A stretch of 64,000 nt of DNA from Alcaligenes endophyticus (GCF_026344035.1 NZ_JAPKND010000007.1:1-64000); one strand, 5' to 3'. Positions 8,601 through 17,988 are shown, numbered from the stretch's first letter. Numbers and translations are program-made. The notes: generated by a model not told the origin, from the letters alone.

Positions 8601-9500
8601 ATGAAAGGGCAAACACGCAAGTGGATGATGGTGCTGGCGCTAACTGCTTTAGTGACGGGGTGTGCAAGCAAAACGACAGACTCGGCCTATGAACTCATGC
8701 GTGAGCAGCAGGAGCAGCAAGCGTATGTACAAGGTAAAGAGATAGAACACTGGGAAAAACGTAAACCCAGTAATCGGCAGATGGCGCTGCAAATGTTAGA
8801 GCAAACTGTACAGCAGGGTAAATACTTCGCCGCTTTAGCCTATGCCGATGCCATGCAGGCCCAGTTTGGCGCGGAGCCTGCATTGCTGATTTTACGGGCT
8901 GAGGCCTTGCGTCAGACGGGGCAGTTGCCGGAGGCTGGTAGCCTGTATCAAACATTGGTGAGCACTTCCGAAAGCGCACGGGCTTGGCAAGGTTTGGGCC
9001 TAGTGTCGGGAGCGCAGCAGAACTATTCCAAGGCTGCCGAGTATTTTTCACAGGCGGCTCGTTTAGAACCGGCCGATGCGAGCGTGCAAAGTGATTTAGC
9101 CTATGCCAGCCTGCGTGCAGGCGAGCTCGCTCAGGCACGCTTGGCCTTAGGAAAAGCCGCTGAGTTAGAGCCTGAAAATCCTCGGATACTGAGCAACATG
9201 GCGTTATTTTTGCTGGTCAGTGGTGAGCCCAATAGAGCTACTTTTGTCATGCAACAGGCTGGCTTATCTGAGCAGGCACAGTTGGCCGTAGTGAATATGG
9301 CGGCGGATGTGCTAGAGGAGTTGCAAGCTATTCATGCTCACAGAGAGCGCAGCCGCTCCTCGTTGTTGCCTGCCATTAAAGGTAGAGCATCGGGCATTTC
9401 GACTTCCGCGCCCCTGACAGTGGTCAGTCAGCCCGCGGTAGATCAGGCTTTATCGGGACACCGTCCGTTATTGGAAAGCATGGTTTCCGGTACTTACTAG
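8601..9500 (+). CDS. tadD: TPR lipoprotein TadD
   Basis: Outer-membrane-associated pilotin-like lipoprotein needed for secretin assembly. The 299-residue precursor has a lipobox 'LVTGC' with the lipidated Cys at residue 22. Tetratricopeptide-like repeats cover ~65-205, for example 'ARAWQGLGLVSGAQQNYSKA' and 'ADASVQSDLAYASLRAGEL'. The C-terminal ~70 residues are low-complexity and polar. It begins two bases after the tadC stop, with 'GGGGGATAAGA' as ribosome site. Confidence 0.92.
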   Translation: MKGQTRKWMMVLALTALVTGCASKTTDSAYELMREQQEQQAYVQGKEIEHWEKRKPSNRQMALQMLEQTVQQGKYFAALAYADAMQAQFGAEPALLILRAEALRQTGQLPEAGSLYQTLVSTSESARAWQGLGLVSGAQQNYSKAAEYFSQAARLEPADASVQSDLAYASLRAGELAQARLALGKAAELEPENPRILSNMALFLLVSGEPNRATFVMQQAGLSEQAQLAVVNMAADVLEELQAIHAHRERSRSSLLPAIKGRASGISTSAPLTVVSQPAVDQALSGHRPLLESMVSGTY

Positions 9501-9515
9501 GCTAAGGATTAAAAA

Positions 9516-9977
9516 ATGAACCTCAAGAGCACTGTGATGGCACTGGCTGGGCTACTTTGCTTCAACGTAGCGACAGCGCAAACGGGGCCGTTAACGGCTG
9601 ATATACAGGCACCAGTACAAACCTTCTCTATTGCCGATCAGGATAAATCGGGCAGCACAGAATCCGGGGCAGCGAATGCTGAGCCTGAGCCTTATCAACG
9701 ATATGACTTAAGTGCTAAGCAGGTGCATCCCTGGCCAGAGGCTGAAGGCTTAAATCCAACTGTGCAGACAGGACGGCGACATATTCCTCCCGTTATAGGT
9801 ATTGGAGACGATACCCGCCGCTTACTACGTATGCAGGCTGATCCACAACGGGCTGGGCGTGTGGTCCCCGTATCAGGAGCCGCTGCCAGCCGAGCCTGGG
9901 AGCGTTACGTTAATAGTTTTACACATCCAATACCCGAGTTCATGGAAGAACGAATTTCTACGGGTTCTACCCGTTAA
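9516..9977 (+). CDS. Small periplasmic protein, DUF3613-like
   Basis: A 153-residue exported protein with a signal peptide ending 'VATAQTG' near residue 23, a low-complexity middle, and a conserved-looking C-terminus 'RYVNSFTHPIPEFMEERI'. From memory this C-terminal motif matches DUF3613 proteins, which in betaproteobacteria sit between tadD and tadG. Its role is unknown; the position suggests an accessory of the outer-membrane complex. The ribosome site 'AAGGA' precedes the ATG. Confidence 0.7.
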   Translation: MNLKSTVMALAGLLCFNVATAQTGPLTADIQAPVQTFSIADQDKSGSTESGAANAEPEPYQRYDLSAKQVHPWPEAEGLNPTVQTGRRHIPPVIGIGDDTRRLLRMQADPQRAGRVVPVSGAAASRAWERYVNSFTHPIPEFMEERISTGSTR

Positions 9978-9996
9978 AAGTTCTAGGAGTATAGCT

Positions 9997-11721
9997 ATGT
10001 TCAGGCGCTTTTATGAGGTAACGACTCGCTCTGTGCCCCAGCAAGGTGGTTCCATCATTGTGCCTGCCGCTGCCGCTATTCTTGTGGCTTTACTCTTGTT
10101 GGGAGCAGCGCAAATAGGCCAGTATTATTACCTTAAGCGCGAGCTACAAAATGCAGCAGATTTGGCGGCTTTGGCGGGGGCAAATGCTGTGCAGATAGAT
10201 GGCAATCAGATTGTGTGCGGGCCCGCTGAGCACAGGGCAAAAGAGAGTGTAAACAGTAATAGTATTTCTATGCTAGCCGCTATGGAGGCAGACAGTATTG
10301 AGACTATGTGTGGGATCTGGGATCGGGCAACCACTACGTTGAGTGTTTCCAATACGATCGACTCAGACCAGTTGGTAGGGGTGCGGGTGGACCTAGAGCA
10401 TCATGTAGAGCCGATGTTTCCGTTCATGAATGGCGTAACTCTGGCAGCACAGGCAGTGGCAGTGTCACAGTCAAGGTCCGCAGCGGTGTTCTCGGTGGGC
10501 AGCCGTTTGTTAGCATTGAAAGATAAAGGTTTAGTTTACTCTTTGCTGAAAAGTGTGGGAGCAAAGCCGCAGGTGCTGAACTTGCTGGATGCTCAGGGGA
10601 TCGCCAGTGCATCTATTACTGCGTCGGGGCTTCTAGAGCAGCTTAATTTGCCTTTGGATATATTGGCTGGGGTGGGGACACCTGATGAGCTGGCAGACGC
10701 TAAAGTTAATCTGCAGCAGTTAATCAGAGCTACCGTGCTGGTATTAGATCAAGAGCAAGTGGCTAATGTCGCACTTCTTACATTTTTGAATAAGCTAGAA
10801 ACAGAAATCGCAGCTTATAGACGCAATGATGGTTCTTTGCTTATTGCTCAGCCCGTGAGCTTAATAGGTGATAAGGGGCTGTTAAATATAGCTGAGGGTA
10901 CAAACGCTGCATCGGTGGCGAATATGAAATTGGATGTGGTTCAGCTTATTAGCTCATCATTGATATTAGCAAACGGAGGCAACGCTTTATCTTTAGATCT
11001 AAGCTTAATTGATCTAGGGCAGTTAAGTTCGGCGGCTATAAAGGTTTCTATTGTCGAGCCTCCGGTTGTTGGGGTTGGGGGCACCGGGGCATTCGCCCGC
11101 TCAGCAGGTATTCGCTTGTTACTGGAAGTGAAACTTAAGGTGGATCTACTGCTCGTTTCAGTATCAGTTGAGCTACCCATCACGATTAATGTGTCGCAAT
11201 CAACAGCTATTATCAGAGATATCTGTCCAAATAACGAAAGACTAGCTCAAATCGAGGTAGTTAATTCGCCTGTGATGGTCTGTGCAGGAAACTATTCATT
11301 AGTAGGTGGCGTTACTCGTTGCGATGGAGCGTCAGCCTTGAGTGTTAAGGCGTTGGGATTGGATTTGGTAGGAATTCAGCTATTTGCAGAAGCTGAGGAT
11401 ACCGCTGTAGACGGGATAGAGTGGTTGGGTTTTGAAAGTGGGTATGAGCAATCGAAGACGATTGGTGCAGACCTAGCTGTGGGTAAGTTGGTTGTCACTG
11501 CTTTATCTAAATTAAAGTTGAGTCCCAACTTATTGGGCGTCAACTTACCCTTAGGTTTAGGCAGTTTACTTGGCTTGGTGTCTCCAATTCTAGATTCTTT
11601 AGCCACATCGGTAGATGGGGTATTAAATGTCGTTTTGCAGATGTTAGGTCTACAAGTCGTAGAAGCGGATGTTGACTTGTTGGATATACAGTGCAATCAG
11701 CAGTCTCACTTGGTTTATTGA
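9997..11721 (+). CDS. tadG: TadG-like pilus assembly protein
   Basis: Membrane-anchored extracytoplasmic protein of the Tad system. The ATG at 9997 follows 'TAGGAG'; a longer in-frame extension overlapping the preceding gene is rejected. The 574 residues begin with 'QQGGSIIVPAAAAILVALLL', a TadE/TadG-type N-terminal helix, then 'LKRELQNAADLAALAGAN', the characteristic junction of TadG N-terminal domains. The remainder is a large region unusually rich in Leu, Val, Ser and Ala, with 'DLLLVSVSVELPI' and similar beta-like repeats and no von Willebrand MIDAS that I can see. The C-terminal two thirds look fast-evolving. Confidence 0.82.
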   Translation: MFRRFYEVTTRSVPQQGGSIIVPAAAAILVALLLLGAAQIGQYYYLKRELQNAADLAALAGANAVQIDGNQIVCGPAEHRAKESVNSNSISMLAAMEADSIETMCGIWDRATTTLSVSNTIDSDQLVGVRVDLEHHVEPMFPFMNGVTLAAQAVAVSQSRSAAVFSVGSRLLALKDKGLVYSLLKSVGAKPQVLNLLDAQGIASASITASGLLEQLNLPLDILAGVGTPDELADAKVNLQQLIRATVLVLDQEQVANVALLTFLNKLETEIAAYRRNDGSLLIAQPVSLIGDKGLLNIAEGTNAASVANMKLDVVQLISSSLILANGGNALSLDLSLIDLGQLSSAAIKVSIVEPPVVGVGGTGAFARSAGIRLLLEVKLKVDLLLVSVSVELPITINVSQSTAIIRDICPNNERLAQIEVVNSPVMVCAGNYSLVGGVTRCDGASALSVKALGLDLVGIQLFAEAEDTAVDGIEWLGFESGYEQSKTIGADLAVGKLVVTALSKLKLSPNLLGVNLPLGLGSLLGLVSPILDSLATSVDGVLNVVLQMLGLQVVEADVDLLDIQCNQQSHLVY

Positions 11722-11741
11722 TAAGGCAAAAGAGTGATTAA

Positions 11742-13166
11742 ATGAGCAGTACTTTCCTTTCCAACGAGCCTATCTTATATGTTTGGGAGGGTTCTTCCGA
11801 CTTGGCGCTGCGTGCAGAGCGAGCGATGGATAACACGGCTGTTGCAGTCTTGAGAGTCGATGCTGGAGTGCGGCTAGATCGTGCTCATTATATGACTGAG
11901 CATGCGGTGGCATTGGTTTCGGTGAGCGTCATGGCAGACGGTATTTTTGATCAACATGAGTGGTTGGTAGAGCATGCTATTCCTGTTATTTGGGTGGCCT
12001 CGCAAGAGCGAACCTATGATCCTCGCTTTTATCCTTCTGCTTATTCTTATACCTTACCGCTGTCATTCAGCGCGGCCGATTTACGCAACCTAGTGGCTAA
12101 GCTTTCGGGCTTGGTGATGCAGGCGGAGTTACCGTTGGCAACTGGCACAAGGCCTATGGTGGCGGTGTCGCCTGTCATGCGTGGATTGCTAGCGGAGGTC
12201 GAGCTTTATGCCGACAGTCAGGCCAGTGTGTTGATACACGGGGAAACTGGGGTAGGGAAGGAGCGTATAGCCCAATTGTTGCATGATCGCTCCAAGCGAG
12301 CTAAAAGCCCGTTTGTGCCAGTCAATTGCGGTGCGGTGCCCGAAGGATTATTTGAAGCACATTTTTTCGGTCATGCCAAGGGGGCTTTTACGGGGGCTAT
12401 AGGTGCACATAAAGGGTACTTTGAGCAAGCCGATACGGGCACTTTATTTTTAGATGAAATCGGTGATTTGCCCCTGCATCAGCAAGTGAAACTGCTGCGT
12501 GTTATTGAACAACGTAGCGTCACGCGCCTTGGAGCAGTGCAAGAGATACCTGTAGATTTTCGTTTGGTCGCGGCCAGCAATAAAAACTTGATTGAGTTGG
12601 TGCAGCAAGGGCAGTTTAGGGCTGATCTGTATTATCGCTTAGCTGTTGTCGAGTTACGTATCCCTAGTTTGGAAGAGCGCGGTGCAGAGGAAAAAATAGC
12701 AATTTTTACGGCTCTCTTAGAGCAAGAATTACAATCTGACGTAGAGGATATTCCACAGTGGGTGCTTGATAGCGTAGGAAGCATGCGTTTTGATGGTAAT
12801 GTGCGAGAGCTGGCAAACTTAGTAGAGCGAGTTGCCTTGATGAACCGTCAGTTTGGAGCGTGGGAATCGGTGCAGTTGCAGCAGGTGCTGTCCCGGTTTG
12901 GACGTTTAGGACGACACGCCCCTAGCACCAATGACTCGCCAACCGTATTAGCCACGATCGCCGACCAGTCAGCCAGCATACAAGTTGAGTTAGAGCGTTT
13001 GTCTGAGGTTGAGCGCGAGGAGCGTGAGCGGATTGTACAGGCATTGGATAAGCATGCTTGGAGGCGTCAAGATACCGCTGCTTATTTAGGAATTAGCCGC
13101 AAGGTGCTGTGGGAGAAAATGCGCAAACTTACCATTACCGCGCAAGTCTCTCAAGCAACTGGTTAA
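11742..13166 (+). CDS. Sigma-54-dependent activator (NtrC family) of the tad locus
   Basis: Enhancer-binding ATPase of 474 residues that would activate RNA polymerase-sigma54. The N-terminal ~125 residues form a receiver-like region in which I see no clear phospho-acceptor Asp, so it may respond without a kinase. The AAA+ domain has Walker A 'GETGVGKE' (~166-173), the sigma54-contact loop 'GAFTGA' (~217), Walker B '[10 protein letters not shown]' and the arginine-finger region. The C-terminus '[20 protein letters not shown]' is a Fis-type helix-turn-helix. It is 20 bp downstream of tadG, so it likely controls pilus genes; I found no convincing sigma54 promoter before flp. Confidence 0.88.
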   Translation: MSSTFLSNEPILYVWEGSSDLALRAERAMDNTAVAVLRVDAGVRLDRAHYMTEHAVALVSVSVMADGIFDQHEWLVEHAIPVIWVASQERTYDPRFYPSAYSYTLPLSFSAADLRNLVAKLSGLVMQAELPLATGTRPMVAVSPVMRGLLAEVELYADSQASVLIHGETGVGKERIAQLLHDRSKRAKSPFVPVNCGAVPEGLFEAHFFGHAKGAFTGAIGAHKGYFEQADTGTLFLDEIGDLPLHQQVKLLRVIEQRSVTRLGAVQEIPVDFRLVAASNKNLIELVQQGQFRADLYYRLAVVELRIPSLEERGAEEKIAIFTALLEQELQSDVEDIPQWVLDSVGSMRFDGNVRELANLVERVALMNRQFGAWESVQLQQVLSRFGRLGRHAPSTNDSPTVLATIADQSASIQVELERLSEVEREERERIVQALDKHAWRRQDTAAYLGISRKVLWEKMRKLTITAQVSQATG

Positions 13167-13210
13167 AATATATTAATTATTTAATTAAAATGTATATAAG
13201 GGAAGAGATT

Positions 13211-13903
13211 ATGCTGCATCCGCGTGGATGGACGAATGCGCTAACAGCGACAGGTCTGGTATTGGCGTTAACCGCATGCAGTTCAACGTTATCACCAAAG
13301 CAGACTGCGGTGAATCAAGTAGATGAGCCCGTGCAGGATGTGCAGGCCGTGGCAGAAACAGAGGTCGTCATCGCTCCCGTTGTCACCCCGCAGCAAAGTA
13401 GTACTGCAACCGAATTACGCCAGTTGATTCAACAAGGGGGGGCCCAAGAGCTTCGGACCGCCTATAACGGTCGTTTTGGTGCGAGTTTATTATTTAACCC
13501 TGAAACGCTTGATTATTATGTAGTGTTATTTCAGCAGCGGGAGTTTTGGCGCGTATTGAAAACACGTGATTCGAGGGTCGCCGAGCAACAATATGCCCGC
13601 TATGCTCAGGATAGCGCCGACTTTGCTGCGGCCGAGATCGAGCGTATCACCTTACAGGCAGAGGTAAACAAAGCCGAGAAGGAGCTCTTGGAACGCGCCG
13701 ACGAGTTAAGTGTGTTACAAAACGACGTCCAAGAGCAACGTCGCCAAGAGGCATTGGCGATTGCCCAACGTGAACAAGCGCGTCGTGAGGCGACTGCTTT
13801 AATGCAACAAGAAAAAGAGACACGTGAGCAACTACAGGAGTTGCGTCGCCAAATCAAAGCGCTGGAACAACAGCGTAATCATTTGTCCGGAGATGTGAAC
13901 TGA
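13211..13903 (+). CDS. Coiled-coil lipoprotein of unknown function
   Basis: A 230-residue lipoprotein I do not recognise. The ATG at 13211 is preceded by 'GGGAAGAGATT'; longer in-frame starts overlap the upstream regulator. The signal ends in lipobox 'LTAC' (Cys ~22). A small domain at ~75-125 ('GARELRTAYNGRFG'-like, actually 'AQELRTAYNGRFGASLLF') precedes a Gln/Glu/Arg-rich coiled coil (~130-225) of the kind seen in cell-wall and pilus accessory proteins. As the last gene before the terminator, it probably serves the pilus or its anchoring. Confidence 0.75.
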   Translation: MLHPRGWTNALTATGLVLALTACSSTLSPKQTAVNQVDEPVQDVQAVAETEVVIAPVVTPQQSSTATELRQLIQQGGAQELRTAYNGRFGASLLFNPETLDYYVVLFQQREFWRVLKTRDSRVAEQQYARYAQDSADFAAAEIERITLQAEVNKAEKELLERADELSVLQNDVQEQRRQEALAIAQREQARREATALMQQEKETREQLQELRRQIKALEQQRNHLSGDVN

Positions 13904-13925
13904 GCGCGATGGCGTCGCTTAGCTT

Positions 13926-13959
13926 AGGCCCTACGCGTGGAGCATAGGGCCTTTATTTT
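13926..13959 (+). terminator. Intrinsic terminator ending the tad locus
   Basis: Perfect 8-bp stem AGGCCCTA/TAGGGCCT (13926-13933 with 13945-13952), 11-base loop, then 'TTTATTTT'. It ends transcription of the pilus locus, and its T-tract contains the stop codon of the convergent vWA gene. Confidence 0.85.
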
Positions 13960-15125
13960 GACAGGTAGTGCATGCCTTCTTCCAGTCCAGCACCCGTTAG
14001 TGGGTACATGTGGTCGTGAAAGATGTTTTTAATAATAGCGATAGATTGCCGATACTCCCATCCTGCACGGGGCTCGGGGTTTAGCCAAATGGTTTTAGGC
14101 CAATGATCCAACACACGTTGCAGCCACGTGGCACCGGTTTCCTTGTTGTAATGCTCGACCGAGCCGCCTGGGTGGAGAATTTCATACGGGCTCATGGTGG
14201 CGTCACCCACAAAAATAACGCGCCAATCTTCGTTGTAACGCCTTAGCAAATCCCAGGTTTCGATCCGCTCATTTCCTCGACGTGAATTTTGTTGCCACAC
14301 TGACTCATACAAGCAGTTGTGAAAGTAATAGACGTCGAGGTGTTTAAATTCGCTACGAGCGGCAGAAAATAGTTCCTCGACTTGGGCAATGTGGTCATCC
14401 ATGCTGCCTCCCACGTCCAGTAACATCAACACTTTTACCTTGTTTTGTCGCTCGGCCATCATTTGTAGGTCAAGTAGGCCGGCATTACGGGCGGTAGCGC
14501 GTATGGTGTTGGGTAAGTCTAGCTCGGTTTCTTGACCTTCCCGGGCAAAACGGCGTAAACGCCGTAGGGCCATTTTGAAGTTGCGGGTGCCTAGTTCTTG
14601 CTGGTCGTCATAATCACGAAACTCACGTTCTTCCCATACCTTTACCGCAGTACGATTGCCCGCAGAAGGTCCGCCGACACGTATGCCTTCGGGATGATAA
14701 CCACCATGCCCAAACGGTGACGAGCCGCCGGTGCCTATCCATTTATTGCCTCCAGCATGGCGTTCTTGCTGTTCTTGCAGGCGCTCTTTAAACAGTTCCA
14801 TCAACTTATCCCAGCCATGTTTTTCTATGGCTGCTTTTTCTTCGGCGGACAGTTGTTTTTGGAATTGTTTGATTAGCCAATCCAGAGGGATTTCTTTGTC
14901 TTTGGGTAAGCTGCGTTGATGCAGTTCGTAGAACTGTCCAAATGCCTGATCGAAACGATCGTAGAGCGTTTCGTCTTTGATAAGTATTAAACGTGCTAAG
15001 TAGTAGAACTGGTCGAGCGACAAAGGCATGAGGCCTTTGCGTAGAGCATCAAGCAAGGCTAGGTACTCTTGTACGCTAACCGGTAATTGGCGAGCACGAA
15101 GGTGATAAAAAAAATCAAGCAGCAT
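13953..15125 (-). CDS. vWA-domain protein (CoxE-like)
   Basis: A 390-residue protein with a C-terminal von Willebrand factor A domain. The metal site appears as 'LLDVGGSMDD' (~239-248), a DxGxS MIDAS, followed by 'LDVYYFHNCLYESVW' and 'VIFVGDATMSP'. The N-terminal half is charged and helical. Proteins of this kind act with MoxR AAA+ ATPases as chaperones that insert metals or remodel enzymes; the MoxR gene lies two genes upstream in the same operon. Its start overlaps the GNAT stop by 11 bp, so the three genes are translated together. Confidence 0.85.
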   Translation of the reverse strand: MLLDFFYHLRARQLPVSVQEYLALLDALRKGLMPLSLDQFYYLARLILIKDETLYDRFDQAFGQFYELHQRSLPKDKEIPLDWLIKQFQKQLSAEEKAAIEKHGWDKLMELFKERLQEQQERHAGGNKWIGTGGSSPFGHGGYHPEGIRVGGPSAGNRTAVKVWEEREFRDYDDQQELGTRNFKMALRRLRRFAREGQETELDLPNTIRATARNAGLLDLQMMAERQNKVKVLMLLDVGGSMDDHIAQVEELFSAARSEFKHLDVYYFHNCLYESVWQQNSRRGNERIETWDLLRRYNEDWRVIFVGDATMSPYEILHPGGSVEHYNKETGATWLQRVLDHWPKTIWLNPEPRAGWEYRQSIAIIKNIFHDHMYPLTGAGLEEGMHYLSK

Positions 15126-15729
15126 GCTGTTGCAGTCGATAAAGTAATTGGGCCTTAGACTCGGGCCATTCGGCAGCAGTCAGGCTGTACATCATGGTGT
15201 CACGCATAGTGCCGTCGCGGCGGCGGGCGTGATGACGAAGGCAGCCGTCGAACTTAGCCCCCAAACGCAAAATGGCTTGTTGCGAGGCATAGTTGTAGTT
15301 ATCAGTACGCCAACCCACCAAGGCAGCCTCTAAACTTTCAAAGGCGTATTCCAGTAGTAGAAGCTTACAGGCCGTATTCACGTGACTGCGCTGAACGCTT
15401 TTTGCATACCAGGTGTAACCAATTTCTAGGCGTGCGATGCCCGGAACGATGTCGTGATAGCGAGTGCTTCCTAGCCAGCGACCCGATGCTAGGTCTTGTA
15501 CGGCAAAGGGTAGCATATGGCCAGCCGTGTGACCGTTTAGTGCCTGTTCAATATAGGCTTTCATGTCTTGGGGCTCGGGTACGCTGGTCACGCGTACACG
15601 CCATAGCTCACCGTCACTGGCTGCTTCACTGAGGGCGTCTGCGTGCCCCAACTGCAGTGGCACTAAGCGTACGCCGTGGCCTTCTAGGGTAATGCTGTCT
15701 AAAACAGGCTTAAAGGCTCGGTTCTGCAT
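15115..15729 (-). CDS. GNAT N-acetyltransferase (RimJ/RimL type)
   Basis: A 204-residue acetyl-CoA-dependent acetyltransferase. Recognisable parts are the N-terminal 'LEGHGVRLVPLQLGHADAL', the central 'RLEIGYTWYAKSVQRSHVNTA' with the strand before the CoA loop, and 'NYASQQAILRLGAKFDG', the helix after the splay common to RimJ/RimL enzymes. The target is unknown. It is wedged between the MoxR and vWA genes: its ATG shares one base with the MoxR stop (TAATG), and its 3' end overlaps the vWA gene. Confidence 0.85.
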   Translation of the reverse strand: MQNRAFKPVLDSITLEGHGVRLVPLQLGHADALSEAASDGELWRVRVTSVPEPQDMKAYIEQALNGHTAGHMLPFAVQDLASGRWLGSTRYHDIVPGIARLEIGYTWYAKSVQRSHVNTACKLLLLEYAFESLEAALVGWRTDNYNYASQQAILRLGAKFDGCLRHHARRRDGTMRDTMMYSLTAAEWPESKAQLLYRLQQHAA

Positions 15730-16601
15730 TAGCGCCGTCCTGCACGGCTCATGGCCGCAAGTCGTTGTAAAAGAGTGAGGTCTTGTTCGTTTTTCAGTAA
15801 GGCTCCCGCCATGGGCGGCAAGCCTTCGTCTAAAGATTGTACTTGCTGGGGATTAATCTGGGCCCCCAGAAGTAACTGTAACCAGTCTAGGAATTCTGAC
15901 GTGGAGGGTTTTTTCTTTAACCCTGGGGCGTCGCGCAAGGCGTAAAACGTGTTGAGCGCGGCTGCCAAAATGTCAGCGTTGATGTGTGGGTAGTGAACCT
16001 GAACAATTTGCGCCAAGGTTTCGGGCTCGGGAAAGCGGATATAGTGGAAGAAACAGCGACGCAAGAACGCGTCAGGCAAGTCTTTTTCATTATTTGATGT
16101 AATGATAATAAGGGGCCTGTGCTTAGCACGCACGGTGTCACGCGTCTCGTACACGTGGAACTCCATTTTGTCGAGCTCTTGCAACAAATCATTCGGAAAT
16201 TCGATGTCTGCTTTATCAATTTCGTCAATCAACACGACGGTAGGTTCGTCGGACTCAAACGCTTGCCACAGCACGCCCTTGACGATGTAGTTGCTGATAT
16301 CGTGAACTTTATCGTCACCTAACTGCGAGTCACGCAAGCGAGATACTGCATCATACTCATACAGACCCTGTTGAGCTTTAGTCGTCGATTTAATGTGCCA
16401 TTGTAATAGTGTGCGTCCCAAACTTGCGGCCACCTCTTCCGCTAACAAGGTTTTTCCTGTGCCTGGTTCACCTTTAATCAAGAGGGGGCGCTGTAGGGTG
16501 AGTGCGGCGTTAACGGCTAGCTTAAGGTCGTCGGTGGCGACATAGCGCTCAGAACCTTCAAAGCGTGCGGGCGAGGCCAAATTATGGTTTCTGTCAGTCA
16601 T
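15729..16601 (-). CDS. MoxR-family AAA+ ATPase
   Basis: ATPase of 290 residues with Walker A 'GEPGTGKTLL' (~43-52), Walker B 'VVLIDEIDKAD' (~120) and sensor-1 'IITSNNEKDLPDAFLRRC'. The MoxR class couples ATP hydrolysis to remodelling of a client enzyme together with a vWA partner, here the third gene of the operon. No client enzyme gene is adjacent, so the target cannot be read from context. First gene of its minus-strand operon. Confidence 0.92.
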   Translation of the reverse strand: MTDRNHNLASPARFEGSERYVATDDLKLAVNAALTLQRPLLIKGEPGTGKTLLAEEVAASLGRTLLQWHIKSTTKAQQGLYEYDAVSRLRDSQLGDDKVHDISNYIVKGVLWQAFESDEPTVVLIDEIDKADIEFPNDLLQELDKMEFHVYETRDTVRAKHRPLIIITSNNEKDLPDAFLRRCFFHYIRFPEPETLAQIVQVHYPHINADILAAALNTFYALRDAPGLKKKPSTSEFLDWLQLLLGAQINPQQVQSLDEGLPPMAGALLKNEQDLTLLQRLAAMSRAGRR

Positions 16602-16818
16602 TGAATTACGATTCCACGAACGAGCTGTTTATTTTGTGTTTCAAAATTTAAGAAGTGGTAGGACGTGTAGCCCCTACCATAACAGTTTATTCACCTACAA
16701 TTGTAGTCACACACCGGTCAGTAGCATCAAGAGCACAGTTCCGTGTGACATCGTTTTCTTTGCAACGCGGACCACAGGCTCAGGCCGTTTTTACAACTCT
16801 TTAAGAAAGCCCATTGCT

Positions 16819-17178
16819 ATGAAGAGATTGATAATGATACGGTTTTTCGCGTGGATCATGACAGGCAGTGTGCTTGCCATAGGGTATGTACCCCCAAGCT
16901 TGGCACAGGACTCCGCCATCAAAGCAAACCCCGCCGCCGCTCCCGACAAAATATCTATGTGCATAGGGTGTCATAGCTTGCCTGGATACAAAGCAAGCTT
17001 TCCCGAGGTATATCATGTACCGATGATTGCTGGGCAACATGCACAATATATTCAGTCTGCTTTACACGCCTATGCTAAGCAAGAGCGCAGCTTTCCTACG
17101 ATGCATGCGGTCGCAGCCAGCTTATCACAGCAAGATATTGCTGACATTGCGGCCTACTACGCTGGCTTACGGCGTTGA
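16819..17178 (+). CDS. Monohaem cytochrome c, class I
   Basis: Exported 119-residue electron carrier. The ATG at 16819 starts a signal peptide ending 'PSLAQD' (~28); the longer in-frame extension upstream has no leader character. The haem site is 'CIGCH' (~45-49) and the likely axial methionine is in 'FPTMHAVAASLS'. It resembles one half of a cytochrome c4. The next gene encodes a second single-haem cytochrome 10 bp downstream, so the two may act as a pair in the periplasm. Confidence 0.87.
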   Translation: MKRLIMIRFFAWIMTGSVLAIGYVPPSLAQDSAIKANPAAAPDKISMCIGCHSLPGYKASFPEVYHVPMIAGQHAQYIQSALHAYAKQERSFPTMHAVAASLSQQDIADIAAYYAGLRR

Positions 17179-17188
17179 AGGAGACCTT

Positions 17189-17542
17189 ATGTATAGGAAG
17201 AAATATTTGTTAGCCTGTATTAGCTTGCTGTGGGCGGCTCAGGTGCCCGCTCAGCAGGTAGGTGCGCAGGTGTGGCAACAGTATAATTGCGCCTCCTGTC
17301 ATGGTGATGATGCACTTAGCGCGCAGAGTCCTGAGTATCCTGTGCTGGCAGGCCAGCACGCGGATTATTTGGAGCAGACTTTGCTTGCCTACCAAAGAGG
17401 GCAAAAACAGGAAGTAGGGGGGGCTAATGTACGTAAGAACCCAGTAATGGGAGCCATGGCCGCCAATTTAAGTACGGTAGAAATTAAACAAGTGAGCCAG
17501 TGGTTGGCCAGCTTGCCCAGCCCCTTGTCGCACAGCCGCTAA
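17189..17542 (+). CDS. Monohaem cytochrome c, class I
   Basis: Second small periplasmic cytochrome, 117 residues. Signal peptide ends 'QVPAQQ' near residue 22; haem-binding 'CASCH' at ~35-39; axial Met probably in 'NPVMGAMAANLS'. 'PVLAGQHADYLEQTLLAYQRG' matches the spacer seen in c4/c553 domains and also in the preceding gene, so the pair probably came from one duplication. Strong ribosome site 'GAAGGAGA'. Same operon as the upstream cytochrome. Confidence 0.87.
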   Translation: MYRKKYLLACISLLWAAQVPAQQVGAQVWQQYNCASCHGDDALSAQSPEYPVLAGQHADYLEQTLLAYQRGQKQEVGGANVRKNPVMGAMAANLSTVEIKQVSQWLASLPSPLSHSR

Positions 17543-17556
17543 GGCACAGTTATGTG

Positions 17557-17988
17557 CTAGCGATCACGTGTACTGTGTCGTAGGATAAGCTCTATGTAGC
17601 GCTCATTGTTTAATGGGGTTCCCAAACGCTGGCTATCCCATAAGACCTCACCTAGCGCTTCCATAATAATGTGGCTGGCGTTATGCGCATCGTGGCTTAG
17701 CAGCAGTTGTTGATACGCTGCTTTGATTCCTGGCGGCTGATCAATGGACAGTTGCTCGTCTATGGCTAAATGCATAGATAAATGCAAGAAGGGATTGCTT
17801 TTGCCTTGCTCCACAGCATAGTCTTGTTGTAGAGCATCGGGGTCAGTTAAATCTTGATGGTATTCGGGATGCCGTTCGATCAACTGCACCGCCATGGTTT
17901 CCAACGGTGTCAAGACATGCTTGCCCAAATGTTTTTGCCACGCCTCAACAAAAAATTGACGGACTTGATCGCGGGAGGGATTGAACAT
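17557..17988 (-). CDS. DUF1841 family protein
   Basis: A 143-residue soluble protein beginning 'MFNPSRDQVRQFFVEAW', the typical N-terminus of DUF1841; 'PFLHLSMHLAIDEQL' and 'HIIMEALGEVLWDSQR' are further family landmarks with conserved His residues. Function unknown; widespread in betaproteobacteria. I take the ATG at this family start rather than a longer frame that adds a Cys-rich unrelated stretch. Convergent with the cytochrome pair, 14 bp apart, with no clear terminator between them. Confidence 0.85.
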   Translation of the reverse strand: MFNPSRDQVRQFFVEAWQKHLGKHVLTPLETMAVQLIERHPEYHQDLTDPDALQQDYAVEQGKSNPFLHLSMHLAIDEQLSIDQPPGIKAAYQQLLLSHDAHNASHIIMEALGEVLWDSQRLGTPLNNERYIELILRHSTRDR

